A stretch of 64,000 nucleotides of DNA from Allokutzneria sp. NRRL B-24872 (GTDB taxonomy: Bacteria; Actinomycetota; Actinomycetes; Mycobacteriales; Pseudonocardiaceae): contig NZ_MUMH01000124.1 of NCBI RefSeq assembly GCF_002155965.1, positions 21,497 to 85,496 of the forward strand. The letters are read 5' to 3'. The position numbers were made by a program, and so were the translations under genes. The notes under the pieces are model-generated. The model had not been told where the DNA came from. It was given only the letters and a program-made list of their open reading frames with translations, and did no database searches. Below are positions 8,099 through 16,110 of this stretch, piece by piece; within the stretch, counting starts at the first letter, position 1, and every line of letters starts with the position of its first letter.

Positions 8099-9082
8099 TC
8101 ACCATTCGTGCGCGTCGACCGCTTCGAGCATGCCCAGGAACGCCTTGGCGACCGTCCTCGGCCGCTCCATCTGCGCGACGTGCCCCGTCCTCGGCAGCAC
8201 GAGCAGCCGCCCGCGCGGGAGCAGCCGCGCGGTCCGGGGCGCCTTGCGCACGCTGACCAGGCGGTCCTCCGTGCCCCACACCACCAGCGCGGGCTTGTCG
8301 ACCCTGGGCAGCACGGTGCGCCAGACCGAGCGGTGCGGCGGCGCCAGCCAGGACCTGATCAGCCCGTACGCCGTGCGGTCCAGCGCGTCGTTGGCCCAGT
8401 GCTGGCCGGCCCGGACGTGGTACTCCTCCTCGGCCAACGCCCAACGACCCTCGGGGATCTCCTCCGTGCTGGCCATCACCAGCTTGGCGAGCCGTTCCGT
8501 GCGCATCCGCGCGGTGATCACGCCGACCTGGCGGCGCATCCTCGGCCCGATCACCGGCAGGCTCATCAGCAGGTAGCGCGGGTCGGAGACGCGGCGGGGG
8601 TCGGGGCGCAGGTCCGGCATGGCGGGTGAGACGAGGGTCAGCGTGCGCACCAGGTCCGGCCGCAGCGCCGCGATGCGCAGCGCGATCGCCCCGCCGAGGG
8701 AGTTGCCGAACAGGTGGACCGGCCCCAGCTCCAACCCGGCGAGGAACTTGATGACCATCGGGACCACGACGGTGATGTCGTAGTCGTGGTCCGGTCCCGG
8801 CTCGGACAGCCCGAAGCCGGGCAGGTCGATCGAGATCCCGGGGAACCTGCTGCTCAGCACGGCCGCGAGATCCGTCCAGTTGGTCGAGGAACCACCGAGG
8901 CCGTGGATGTAGAAGGCGGTCGGCGCCTCCTGCGGTCCCGGGGTCTCGCGCACGTGCAACCGCACCCCACCCGAGGTGACGAGCCTGCCCGGCCACCACT
9001 CGCGGGACAGATCAACCTCGGGCAGCTCAGCCCTGGACAGCGGGATTCTGGTCAGCGGTTGGCGCTCGGCGGTCCGGCTCAT
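8099..9082 (-). CDS. Alpha/beta hydrolase
   Basis: The 327-residue protein has the alpha/beta-hydrolase landmarks: oxyanion segment HGLGG, nucleophile elbow GNSLGG, acid in WGTEDRLV and catalytic His in GTGHVAQ. No signal peptide is seen. The substrate is unknown; the family includes esterases, epoxide hydrolases and C-C hydrolases. It is divergent from a TetR regulator, with only 111 bp between starts, so control by that regulator is possible. No strong ribosome site is visible before the ATG at 9082. Confidence 0.85.
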   Translation of the reverse strand: MSRTAERQPLTRIPLSRAELPEVDLSREWWPGRLVTSGGVRLHVRETPGPQEAPTAFYIHGLGGSSTNWTDLAAVLSSRFPGISIDLPGFGLSEPGPDHDYDITVVVPMVIKFLAGLELGPVHLFGNSLGGAIALRIAALRPDLVRTLTLVSPAMPDLRPDPRRVSDPRYLLMSLPVIGPRMRRQVGVITARMRTERLAKLVMASTEEIPEGRWALAEEEYHVRAGQHWANDALDRTAYGLIRSWLAPPHRSVWRTVLPRVDKPALVVWGTEDRLVSVRKAPRTARLLPRGRLLVLPRTGHVAQMERPRTVAKAFLGMLEAVDAHEW

Positions 9083-9193
9083 GCACCAAGGATGCCGCGC
9101 GGCGATGACATCTGACTACCAGCGAGTAAGGTCATGAAGACCGTGCGGGCGGCGAAACCCCGGCGGCACGGCAAGAGCACGGCTGGAGGCGGT

Positions 9194-9832
9194 ATGACGG
9201 AGACGGCGCAGGGCAACGAGCAGGTAGCGCGTGGGGTTCGGCTGCCACGCACGGCCCGCCGGGCGCAGTTGCTCACGGCGGCGCAGGACGTGTTCGTGGC
9301 CAACGGCTACCACGCCGCGGCGATGGACGAGATCGCCGAACGCGCCGGTGTCAGCAAGCCCGTGCTCTACCAGCACTTCCCGGGGAAGCTGGAGCTCTAC
9401 CTGGCGCTGCTGGAGACGCACACCGACGAGCTGGTCCGCCGCGTGCGCGAGGCCATCGAGTCCACCACGGACAACAAGCTTCGGGTGCAGGCCGCCGTCG
9501 CGGCCTACTTCGACTTCGTCGACGGGGAGGGCCAGGCGTTCCGGCTGGTCTTCGAGTCCGACCTGCGGCGCGAGCCCGCGGTGCAGGACGCCGTCGACCG
9601 GGCGACGACCACCTGCGTGGACACCATCGTCGGCGCGGTCACGGCCGACGCGGGGCTGGACGAGGACCGGGCGCGGCTGCTGGCGGTGGGTCTGGTCGGG
9701 CTGAGCCAGGTGACGGCGCGGTTCTGGCTGGACGCCAACCGCGTGGTGCCGAAGCAGGAGGCGATCGCGCTGATCGCGACCCTGGCGTGGAAGGGCATCG
9801 GCGGCGGTTACCCGATGCACCAGCAGGGCTGA
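9194..9832 (+). CDS. TetR family transcriptional regulator (Rv3208-like)
   Basis: The 212-residue protein has a TetR helix-turn-helix (FVANGYHAAAMDEIAERAGVSKPVLYQHFPGK split across helices 2-3) and a ligand-binding C-terminal domain. Start 9194 is chosen over an in-frame ATG at 9134 because GGAGG lies just before it and a TAAGGT -10 box at 9127-9132 puts the transcript start inside the upstream extension. Position next to the DUF3152 and moeZ genes matches Rv3208. The divergent hydrolase is the obvious candidate target. Confidence 0.88.
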   Translation: MTETAQGNEQVARGVRLPRTARRAQLLTAAQDVFVANGYHAAAMDEIAERAGVSKPVLYQHFPGKLELYLALLETHTDELVRRVREAIESTTDNKLRVQAAVAAYFDFVDGEGQAFRLVFESDLRREPAVQDAVDRATTTCVDTIVGAVTADAGLDEDRARLLAVGLVGLSQVTARFWLDANRVVPKQEAIALIATLAWKGIGGGYPMHQQG

Positions 9833-9841
9833 GAGCACGGA

Positions 9842-9873
9842 GAAGGGGCGGACCCGGCCGGGTCCGCCCCTTC
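9842..9873. terminator. Strong bidirectional terminator
   Basis: GAAGGGGCGGACCC, loop GGCC, then GGGTCCGCCCCTTC form a perfect 14-bp stem followed by TTCTTTC. It lies between the convergent tetR and hydrolase genes. Confidence 0.9.
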
Positions 9874-9886
9874 TTCTTTCTCGGTT

Positions 9887-10774
9887 CTAGCCGACGGGCA
9901 GCGCGGTCCGCACCATCCCGGCCAGGAGCCGCGCGGCCTCGTGACTGCGCTCCACCGGCACCATGTGCCCGGCACCCGGGTAGATCACCAGCTGCGCGCG
10001 CGGCAACTGCTCGGCGATCACCCGCGAGTGCTTCGGCGGGGTGAGCCGGTCCCGACCGCCGGTCAGCACGACCACCGGCACCGAGCTGAGCGCGCTCAGC
10101 GCCTTCGTCCGGTTGTGCGCCAGCACATCGCTGAGGAACCCGTGCAGGGTCAGCGGGTGCGACCCGGCGATGATCTCCGAGGTCTCGCGCAGGTGCGCGC
10201 GCTCGTAGCCGACGCCGAACAGCAGCCACCTCAGGTACGGCCGCAGCAGGGTGGGCGGGCCGATCTTGCGCGCGCCGCGCCGCTCCAGCAGCCGCCCGTG
10301 CACGAGCTGCGCCTTCACCATCGCCCGCGCCAGCGGGGCGGGCAGGCCGGGCGCGTCCCTGCCGAGCTCGCCGCTGGAGGTGTTGACGAACTCCACGCCC
10401 GCCACCCGCGCCGTGAACAGCTCGGGGTGCCGCTCGGCCAGCGCCATGATCGTCATCCCGCCGATGGAGTGCCCGGCGAGCACCACCGGCCCGCTCGGAA
10501 CGACCTCGGTCAGCACTTCCGCGAGGTCGTCGGCCAGCTGCGCGATCGTCGTGCTGCCGGTGACCGGCGCCGCGGAGTCGCCGTGCCCGCGGTGGTCGTA
10601 GCGCAGCACTCGGACGGGGCCGCCGACCTCCTTGGGCAGCAGCTCCGCGACGCGCGTCCACGTCCGCCTGCTCAGCGTCCACGCGTGCAGCAGCAACACC
10701 GTGACCGGCGCGTCCGGCGCTCCGGTCTCCTCGATGACCAGGCGCGTGCCGTCGCTGGTGGTGAAGGTCAGCAT
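9887..10774 (-). CDS. Alpha/beta hydrolase of the SDR/diiron operon
   Basis: The 295-residue protein carries the nucleophile motif GHSIGG, an acid in GGRDRL and His in GAGHMVP. The ATG at 10774 is followed upstream after 11 bp by the AurF-like gene, so it is the third gene of a short-chain dehydrogenase, diiron protein, hydrolase operon. It likely acts on the same unknown lipid-like or ester substrate as its neighbours. It lies convergent to tetR with a strong terminator between. Confidence 0.85.
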   Translation of the reverse strand: MLTFTTSDGTRLVIEETGAPDAPVTVLLLHAWTLSRRTWTRVAELLPKEVGGPVRVLRYDHRGHGDSAAPVTGSTTIAQLADDLAEVLTEVVPSGPVVLAGHSIGGMTIMALAERHPELFTARVAGVEFVNTSSGELGRDAPGLPAPLARAMVKAQLVHGRLLERRGARKIGPPTLLRPYLRWLLFGVGYERAHLRETSEIIAGSHPLTLHGFLSDVLAHNRTKALSALSSVPVVVLTGGRDRLTPPKHSRVIAEQLPRAQLVIYPGAGHMVPVERSHEAARLLAGMVRTALPVG

Positions 10775-10785
10775 CCGGCCCTCCG

Positions 10786-11697
10786 CTACTTCTCGTGCTT
10801 GTCGATGAAGAACGACTTGCGCCACAAGCGCATCCCCGGCGACCCCAGCAGCCCGACCTCGTCGACGAAGGGCACCAGGCGCTCGGCGGACCACTTCATG
10901 GTCTCGCGGAAGTGCGGATTCGTCAGCGCGGCCTTGCGGCCGACCTTCGGGTCGATCCCGACCGAGCGGTAGACCTCGGGATTGATCAGCGTGCGGGAGA
11001 CGTAGTAGGCCATCGCGCCCGCCTGGTAGCGGTGCACGGCCAGTTCCGCTTTGGACAGGCCCTCCATGCCGCGCACGATCTCCTCGCGGGCGTAGCGGAC
11101 GTGCCGCGCCTCCTCCAGCACGTGGATGCGGTTGATCATCCGGACCAGCGGCTGCACGGACTCGTCGGCCATGGACTCGCGCTGGATGCGGTCGAGGATC
11201 TCCTCGGCGATCAGGATGCCCGCGAACATCGACGGACCCCAGCCGATGGTCTTCAGCACGCGGCCGAGGAAGTGCGGGGTGCGCTGCGGCCCGTAGGCCG
11301 GGCAGCCCAGCCGCTCGACGGCCCTGGCGAACATGATCGAGTGGCGGCACTCGTCGGCGATCTCGGTCAGCGCGTACTGAACGTGCCTGCTGGTGGGGTC
11401 CATGCTGTAGGTGTGCCTGATCAGCAGCTGCATCAGGATCATCTCGAACCAGATGCCGTTGCTGGCGACGCTGGCCACCTCGTGCTTGGACAGCTCGATC
11501 CGCTGCTCCTCGGAGAGCTGGTCCCATAACTGGGTTCCGTAGAGCGACACGCGGTTCGGCGGGGCGTAGTAGGCGCCCTCGACCAGCGGCGCCTCCCAGT
11601 CGATGTCGAGGTTGGGGTCGTAGGAGTTCTTCGCCGAGGAGTTCAGCAGCCGCTCGGCCGTCTTCTCCCGGTCCGCGACCTGTAGTGCACGGCTCAT
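10786..11697 (-). CDS. AurF-like non-heme diiron oxygenase
   Basis: The 303-residue protein resembles the AurF (p-aminobenzoate N-oxygenase) family: repeated carboxylate/His motifs EIADECRHSIMFAR, AEEILDR and EEARHVRYAREE give the ExxH pairs of a diiron site. Many actinobacterial members are not amine oxygenases and have unknown substrates. The ATG overlaps the stop of the SDR gene in ATGA, so the two are translationally coupled. A divergent TetR gene probably controls the operon. Confidence 0.82.
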   Translation of the reverse strand: MSRALQVADREKTAERLLNSSAKNSYDPNLDIDWEAPLVEGAYYAPPNRVSLYGTQLWDQLSEEQRIELSKHEVASVASNGIWFEMILMQLLIRHTYSMDPTSRHVQYALTEIADECRHSIMFARAVERLGCPAYGPQRTPHFLGRVLKTIGWGPSMFAGILIAEEILDRIQRESMADESVQPLVRMINRIHVLEEARHVRYAREEIVRGMEGLSKAELAVHRYQAGAMAYYVSRTLINPEVYRSVGIDPKVGRKAALTNPHFRETMKWSAERLVPFVDEVGLLGSPGMRLWRKSFFIDKHEK

Positions 11698-12539
11698 CGC
11701 TTGGTCACCTTCTCCCGATCGGTCCGGATCATTCGCTGTGCCAGCTCGACGGAGTCGTACTCCCCGCGCCGCAGGTCCCGGCCGTGCCGCGCCAGCACGA
11801 CGCGGTCGACCAGCGCGGGCAGCGCCCTCGCGAGCCTGGTGGCGGCACCGCCGAAACGCGTGGTGCCGACGTCTCTCGGCGGCTTGCGGGCCTCCAGCAC
11901 CCGCACCGCCGTGGTGATCACGTCTTCGAGCCGTTCCGCGGGCACCTTGCCCTCCAGAACGGTTCCCGCGGCCTGGCTCTCGCGGTGGATCGGCGTGCGC
12001 ACGTAACCCGGGTAGACCGTGGTCACGCCCACCGCTGAGCCGTATTCGATGCGCACCGAGTCCGCGTAGGCGGCCAGCGCGCGCTTGGACACCGCGTAGG
12101 CGCTGGAGAACGGCGCGGTGACGTAGGCAAGGCCCGACGCCGTGAAGACCAGGCGCGGCCGGTACCCCTCGGACCGGCTCTCCAGCAGCGCGGGCAGGGC
12201 CGCCGCCGTGACCCGCCAGGCTCCGAGCAGGTTCACCTCGAAGGTCCGCCGCACCTTCTCGCCGGGCGGGTCGCCGCTGTCGACCGGCAGCCCGATGCCC
12301 GCGTAGTGCACCACCGCGTCCAGCCCGCCGAGCCGTTCCACGGCGTGGGCGACGGCCAGTTCGGTGGCGTCGTCGTCGGTGAGATCGCAGCTCAGCACGC
12401 CTTCGGCGGCGTTGACGTCCAGGCCGAGCACGTCGGCGCCGCGGGCGCGCAGCGCTGCCGCCGTCGCGCTGCCGAATGCCCCGGCCGCCCCGGTGACCAG
12501 CACCCGGCGCCCGGTGAGAGGGGAGGGAGCAACCGCCAT
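11694..12539 (-). CDS. Short-chain dehydrogenase/reductase
   Basis: The 281-residue protein has the SDR nucleotide motif TGAAGAFG, the acidic residue after beta-2 (LDVN, suggesting NAD preference) and the catalytic Ser with YAVSK (Tyr-x-x-x-Lys). Start 12539 is chosen because AAGGAG lies 8 bases upstream. It is the first gene of the operon with the AurF-like and hydrolase genes and faces the tetR gene at 12602 across 62 bp. The substrate is unknown. Confidence 0.88.
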   Translation of the reverse strand: MAVAPSPLTGRRVLVTGAAGAFGSATAAALRARGADVLGLDVNAAEGVLSCDLTDDDATELAVAHAVERLGGLDAVVHYAGIGLPVDSGDPPGEKVRRTFEVNLLGAWRVTAAALPALLESRSEGYRPRLVFTASGLAYVTAPFSSAYAVSKRALAAYADSVRIEYGSAVGVTTVYPGYVRTPIHRESQAAGTVLEGKVPAERLEDVITTAVRVLEARKPPRDVGTTRFGGAATRLARALPALVDRVVLARHGRDLRRGEYDSVELAQRMIRTDREKVTKR

Positions 12540-12562
12540 GCCGCGAACTCCTTCGGAAGGTG

Positions 12563-12594
12563 TAACCACAAGTAACAGCTACTACTGGTAACGT
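12563..12594. promoter_or_regulatory. Candidate TetR operator with GTAAC repeats
   Basis: Between the divergent SDR and tetR starts the motif GTAAC occurs three times; one pair reads as the imperfect palindrome GTTACCAGTAGTAGCTGTTAC-like segment on the minus strand. TAACGT at -13 to -8 before the tetR ATG overlaps it, so repressor binding would block the tetR promoter. Confidence 0.45.
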
Positions 12595-12601
12595 CCCCGG
12601 T

Positions 12602-13345
12602 ATGGCCGGATCTGTCAAGGGCAAACGCGGAGAACCCGACGCCAGGCGGGAGCGCTGGAAGGAGCACCGCAGCGCGCGCAGGGCGGAGTTCGTCGAGGCC
12701 ACCATCAGCGCGCTGCGCGAGCACGGCCCCGACGTGGGCATGGACGAGATCGCCGCGGCCGCCGGGGTCACCAAACCCGTGCTGTACCGGCACTTCTCCG
12801 ACAAGGCCGACCTCTACCTGGCCGTCGGCCAGCGCGCGACGGAGATGCTGACCGAGCGCCTGGTGCCCGCGCTGGAGGAACTGGGGTCGATCAACGACGT
12901 CATCCACCGCGCCATCGACGCGTACCTCAGCACCATCGAGGAGCAGCCCGAGCTCTACCGCTTCATGATCCGCCGCGGCTTCGCGGACCGGCCGCTCGAC
13001 CAGGACCCGGCCACCGCGACCGAGGACATGATCGCGACGAAGCTGGCCCGGCTGCTCGGCGTGTACATGCGCCTGCTGCAACTGGACTCCGGCGCGGCCG
13101 AGCCGTACGCGTTCGCCGTGGTCGGAGCCGTGGAGAAGGCCGGGGAGTGGTGGCTGGAGCGGCAGTCGATGAGCCGGGAGAACCTGCGGGACTACCTGGC
13201 CCAGATCGTCTGGCACGCCATCGACGGCGCCGCGCGGGCCGGCGGGGTCCAGCTGGACCCCGACCTGCCGTTGGACGAACTGCTGCCCAAAGAGGCGGCG
13301 CAGTTGACCGTGATCAGGGGCGAGGCAGGAGGAACCGGTGGCTGA
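12602..13345 (+). CDS. TetR family regulator of the SDR/diiron operon
   Basis: The 247-residue protein has an N-terminal TetR domain (DEIAAAAGVTKPVLYRHFSDK in recognition region) and a C-terminal domain of the type found in fatty-acid or lipid regulators. It probably starts leaderless, with TAACGT at -13 to -8 before the ATG. It is divergent from the SDR-AurF-hydrolase operon and is its likely repressor. The last codons overlap the next gene by 8 bp. Confidence 0.87.
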   Translation: MAGSVKGKRGEPDARRERWKEHRSARRAEFVEATISALREHGPDVGMDEIAAAAGVTKPVLYRHFSDKADLYLAVGQRATEMLTERLVPALEELGSINDVIHRAIDAYLSTIEEQPELYRFMIRRGFADRPLDQDPATATEDMIATKLARLLGVYMRLLQLDSGAAEPYAFAVVGAVEKAGEWWLERQSMSRENLRDYLAQIVWHAIDGAARAGGVQLDPDLPLDELLPKEAAQLTVIRGEAGGTGG

Positions 13346-13700
13346 GGCGAGCGCGACGACGACAACGGCTCACGAGGAGCACGACGAGCACGACCACGAC
13401 GAGGACGGCTACGCCGGACCCGCGACCTTGATCACCAAGGACGGCGAGGCCGAGGTCGAGGTGCGCCTGTCCGGCCACTTCGAACCCATCGACGGCCGCT
13501 ACCACTGGTACGGCAGGTTGGCCGCGAGCGACGAGGTCACCGAGGCCGCCGAGAAGCACCGCCGCTCCGTCGTGCTCCGCACCCCGCACGGCGAGGCCGA
13601 GGGCGCCCTGTCCGACCAGGACCCCTGGGGCCGCTTCCGCATCACCGGTCTGGGCCGCCCGCCCTTCGAGGTCCTGGAAACCCTCCCCGACGAAGACTGA
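13338..13700 (+). CDS. DUF4873 domain protein
   Basis: The 120-residue protein has a His/Asp/Glu-rich N-terminal tail (residues 11-23) and a DUF4873-type beta-rich domain with HFEPIDGRYHWYGR. The domain is known as a small partner or fused tail of flavin monooxygenases; its function is not known to me. The GTG at 13338 overlaps the tetR end and is preceded by AGGAGG, so it is co-transcribed with the regulator. Confidence 0.7.
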   Translation: MAEASATTTTAHEEHDEHDHDEDGYAGPATLITKDGEAEVEVRLSGHFEPIDGRYHWYGRLAASDEVTEAAEKHRRSVVLRTPHGEAEGALSDQDPWGRFRITGLGRPPFEVLETLPDED

Positions 13701-13721
13701 CCACCCCGGCGCCGAACGTCC

Positions 13722-13772
13722 CAATGTCTTTTACAAAGAGACACATGTCCTTATATATGAGACATTGAGACA
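13722..13772. promoter_or_regulatory. AT-rich promoter/operator region of the Fic gene
   Basis: CAATGTCT (13722-13729) and AGACATTG (13760-13767) are an inverted repeat, and GAGACA recurs at 13738, 13759 and 13767. TTATATATG between them is an AT-rich -10-like stretch, unusual in this genome. The layout suggests binding by a regulator, possibly the Fic protein's own C-terminal helix-turn-helix. Confidence 0.5.
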
Positions 13773-13792
13773 CGACCCGCCGGAGGACACCC

Positions 13793-14914
13793 GTGCTGTT
13801 CCACCTGCCCACCCTCGACGACCGCGATCGGCGGGTGATCGAGGAGATCGACCGCTTCCGCGTCGACATGCGCTTCAGCCTGCGCGATCCAAAGCGGTGG
13901 GACGGCCAGCTGCGCCGCAACCTGCTCGCGAAGGCGATCCAAGGCAGCAACAGCATCGAGGGCTACGACATCAGCGACGACGACGCGGTGGCGGCGGTCG
14001 ACGAGGAGGAGCCCCTCACCGCGAGCGAGGCGACCTGGGCCGAGATCCAGGGCTACCGCTCAGCGATGAGCTACGTGCTCCAACTGGCCGACGATCCGGA
14101 CTTCGCGCTGGACCAGTCGCTGCTCAAGAGCCTGCAGTACATGATGCTGGGGCACGACCTCAGCAAGAGCCCCGGCCGCTACCGCCAGAAGTCGATCTTC
14201 GTCGTGGACGAGGCCCGCGACGTCGTCGTCTACGAGGGGCCCGACCACACCCAGGTCCCGGGATTGATGTCCGAACTCATCGCCTCACTGGACCGCGACG
14301 ACTCCACTCCTGGCTACGTCCGCGCGGCGCTCGCGCACCTCAACCTGGTCATGATCCACCCGTTCCGGGACGGCAACGGCCGCATGGCGCGCTGTCTGCA
14401 CACCCTGATCCTGGCTCGCGACAAGATCGTCGCTCCGCAGTTCAGCAGCATCGAGGAGTTCCTCGGGCACAACACGCCCGCCTACTACGCCGTTCTCGCC
14501 GAGGTCGGCGGCGGCTCGTGGAACCCGGGCAACGACACGACGCCCTGGGTCAAGTTCATCCTCAAGGCCCACCACATCCAGGCGCAGACGGTGGTCAACC
14601 GGCTGCACGAGGCCGCCGCGCTGTGGTCCGAGCTCGACGAGATCGCCGTGCGCGGTGGGCTGCCAGAGCGGTGCGTCCCCGCGCTGTTCGACGCGGTCAC
14701 CGGCCTGCGCCTGCGGCGTTCCGGCTACATGAAGCTGGCCAGCGTCGAAGACCGGACGGCGACACGAGACCTCCAGGCCATGGTCGACGCCGACCTCCTC
14801 GTCGCCAGGGGTGAACGGCGCGCCCGGACCTACTCCGCTGCTGAGGGACTGCGCCTGCTCAGGAGCCAGGTCCGAGCCACGAGACGACGGGTGATCGACC
14901 CGTATGGGAACTGA
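13793..14914 (+). CDS. Fic domain protein (class II, N-terminal inhibitory helix)
   Basis: The 373-residue protein has a complete Fic core H189-PFRDGNGRMAR, which binds ATP and transfers AMP to Ser/Thr/Tyr. The inhibitory motif S/TxxxE-G is at residues 52-57 (SNSIEG), which places it in class II, self-inhibited enzymes. The C-terminal ~90 residues look like a winged helix, so it may regulate its own promoter, as in the Fic/DOC-HTH family. GTG at 13793 follows CGGAGG. No separate antitoxin gene is present. The target protein is unknown. Confidence 0.92.
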   Translation: MLFHLPTLDDRDRRVIEEIDRFRVDMRFSLRDPKRWDGQLRRNLLAKAIQGSNSIEGYDISDDDAVAAVDEEEPLTASEATWAEIQGYRSAMSYVLQLADDPDFALDQSLLKSLQYMMLGHDLSKSPGRYRQKSIFVVDEARDVVVYEGPDHTQVPGLMSELIASLDRDDSTPGYVRAALAHLNLVMIHPFRDGNGRMARCLHTLILARDKIVAPQFSSIEEFLGHNTPAYYAVLAEVGGGSWNPGNDTTPWVKFILKAHHIQAQTVVNRLHEAAALWSELDEIAVRGGLPERCVPALFDAVTGLRLRRSGYMKLASVEDRTATRDLQAMVDADLLVARGERRARTYSAAEGLRLLRSQVRATRRRVIDPYGN

Positions 14915-14939
14915 GCGCTCCGGCGAACCGGGGCGCTCA
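14912..14939. terminator. Bidirectional terminator between fic and the paralogue gene
   Basis: TGAGCGCTCCGG, loop CGAA, CCGGGGCGCTCA form a 12-bp stem with one G-U type mismatch; the left arm contains the fic stop codon. It ends both convergent genes. Confidence 0.75.
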
Positions 14940-14941
14940 CG

Positions 14942-16045
14942 TCACTTCAGCTGGCCCGCCTTGAGCCGCTCCGAGGGCCAGGACGGCGCCGTCGGCTTGC
15001 CGAGCTGGCTCGTCTGCGGCAGCGGGAGCTTGCCGTCCCACAGGTACTCCACCCGCCGCGCGGACCCCTCGGCCCCGGTCGGATCTTCCTCCGGGTCGTA
15101 CGACAGCTGCTCGGAGTACGCGGGCAGCAGGCTCTTCGGGTCGAGGTAGAACACCATCTCGGTCGTGCCGCCGGTGTTTCCCGCGGGGAAGTAGGGGTGG
15201 TCGTCGAAGGACAGCTTCGTCTGCTGGAACGCCCAGATGAAGACCTGCGACCCTGCCGGTCCTCGCGAGGTGGCGATCACCTTGAACGCCACCGGGAAGC
15301 GGATGTACTGCTTGCCCTCGCGGGAGACCATGGCGGGCTTGCCCGGGGCGAGGAAGCCATCCGACTCGTGCAGGTACGCCAGGAACGCCTGCGCCTGTGT
15401 CTCGTTCATCCCACCGGGGATCAGGCCGTTGCCGACCTTGCCGAGCATCTCGACACCCTTGATGGGGTCGCACGGCCCGGCCTCGGCGATGGCGCCGTCG
15501 TAGCGGACCCGGCGCTTGGCACCCTCGACGCAGGCGTTGGTGTCGTCGAAGAAGTTCAACTTGCGCTGCTTGTAGTCGAAACCACCCTCGACGATCTTGC
15601 CTTCGTAGGGCTGGCCCGCCAGGTACGGGCGCATCGGGGTGTGGATGATCGAGTCGATCCGGGTGTGCAGCACCGGCTGGGTCAGCTGCGCCATGATCGT
15701 GTCGTCGAGCAGCTTCTTCGGGTCAGCCTTGGCGACGTCGGCCTCGGTCAGCTCCTTGCTTCCCTTGCCCCCCTTGTCCCCGCCGGTCTGCGCGGCGCCG
15801 GGCTTCTCCGCTCCACCGCCGCCGAACAGCGCCCAGCCGCCGACGCCAAGACCGGCCACGAGCACGACCACCAACGACACGACGAGCGCCGTCCGCCCCC
15901 GCCGCTTCGGGCGCTGCGGCTGCTGCGGCGGGTGCTGCTGGGGCGGGTACGGGTGCTGCTGCGGGTACGGGTGGGGCGGTTGGGGCTGGTAGGGCCCCTG
16001 CGGGCTGTGCTGTCCGTGCCATCCAGGACCAGGAGGTGCGGTCAT
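14942..16045 (-). CDS. Membrane-anchored protein with Pro/Gln-rich N-terminus (intact paralogue)
   Basis: This 367-residue protein has a cytoplasmic Pro/Gln/Tyr-rich tail of about 48 residues, a basic RPKRRGR stretch, one membrane helix (about residues 54-75) and an extracytoplasmic domain with conserved blocks FDYKQRKLNF, VSREGKQYIRFPV and VEYLWDGKLP. I do not recognise the family and infer no enzyme activity. ATG 16045 is chosen (MTAPPGPGW), with TGTGAGAAT as a possible extended -10 for a leaderless message; GTG 16060 is an alternative. A decayed tandem copy lies upstream. Confidence 0.75.
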   Translation of the reverse strand: MTAPPGPGWHGQHSPQGPYQPQPPHPYPQQHPYPPQQHPPQQPQRPKRRGRTALVVSLVVVLVAGLGVGGWALFGGGGAEKPGAAQTGGDKGGKGSKELTEADVAKADPKKLLDDTIMAQLTQPVLHTRIDSIIHTPMRPYLAGQPYEGKIVEGGFDYKQRKLNFFDDTNACVEGAKRRVRYDGAIAEAGPCDPIKGVEMLGKVGNGLIPGGMNETQAQAFLAYLHESDGFLAPGKPAMVSREGKQYIRFPVAFKVIATSRGPAGSQVFIWAFQQTKLSFDDHPYFPAGNTGGTTEMVFYLDPKSLLPAYSEQLSYDPEEDPTGAEGSARRVEYLWDGKLPLPQTSQLGKPTAPSWPSERLKAGQLK

Positions 16046-16110
16046 GAGCCGGATTCTCACATCGGCACCACTCGAACGGCCGATGCTTCAGCACTGCGTG
16101 AAGGAGCTGG

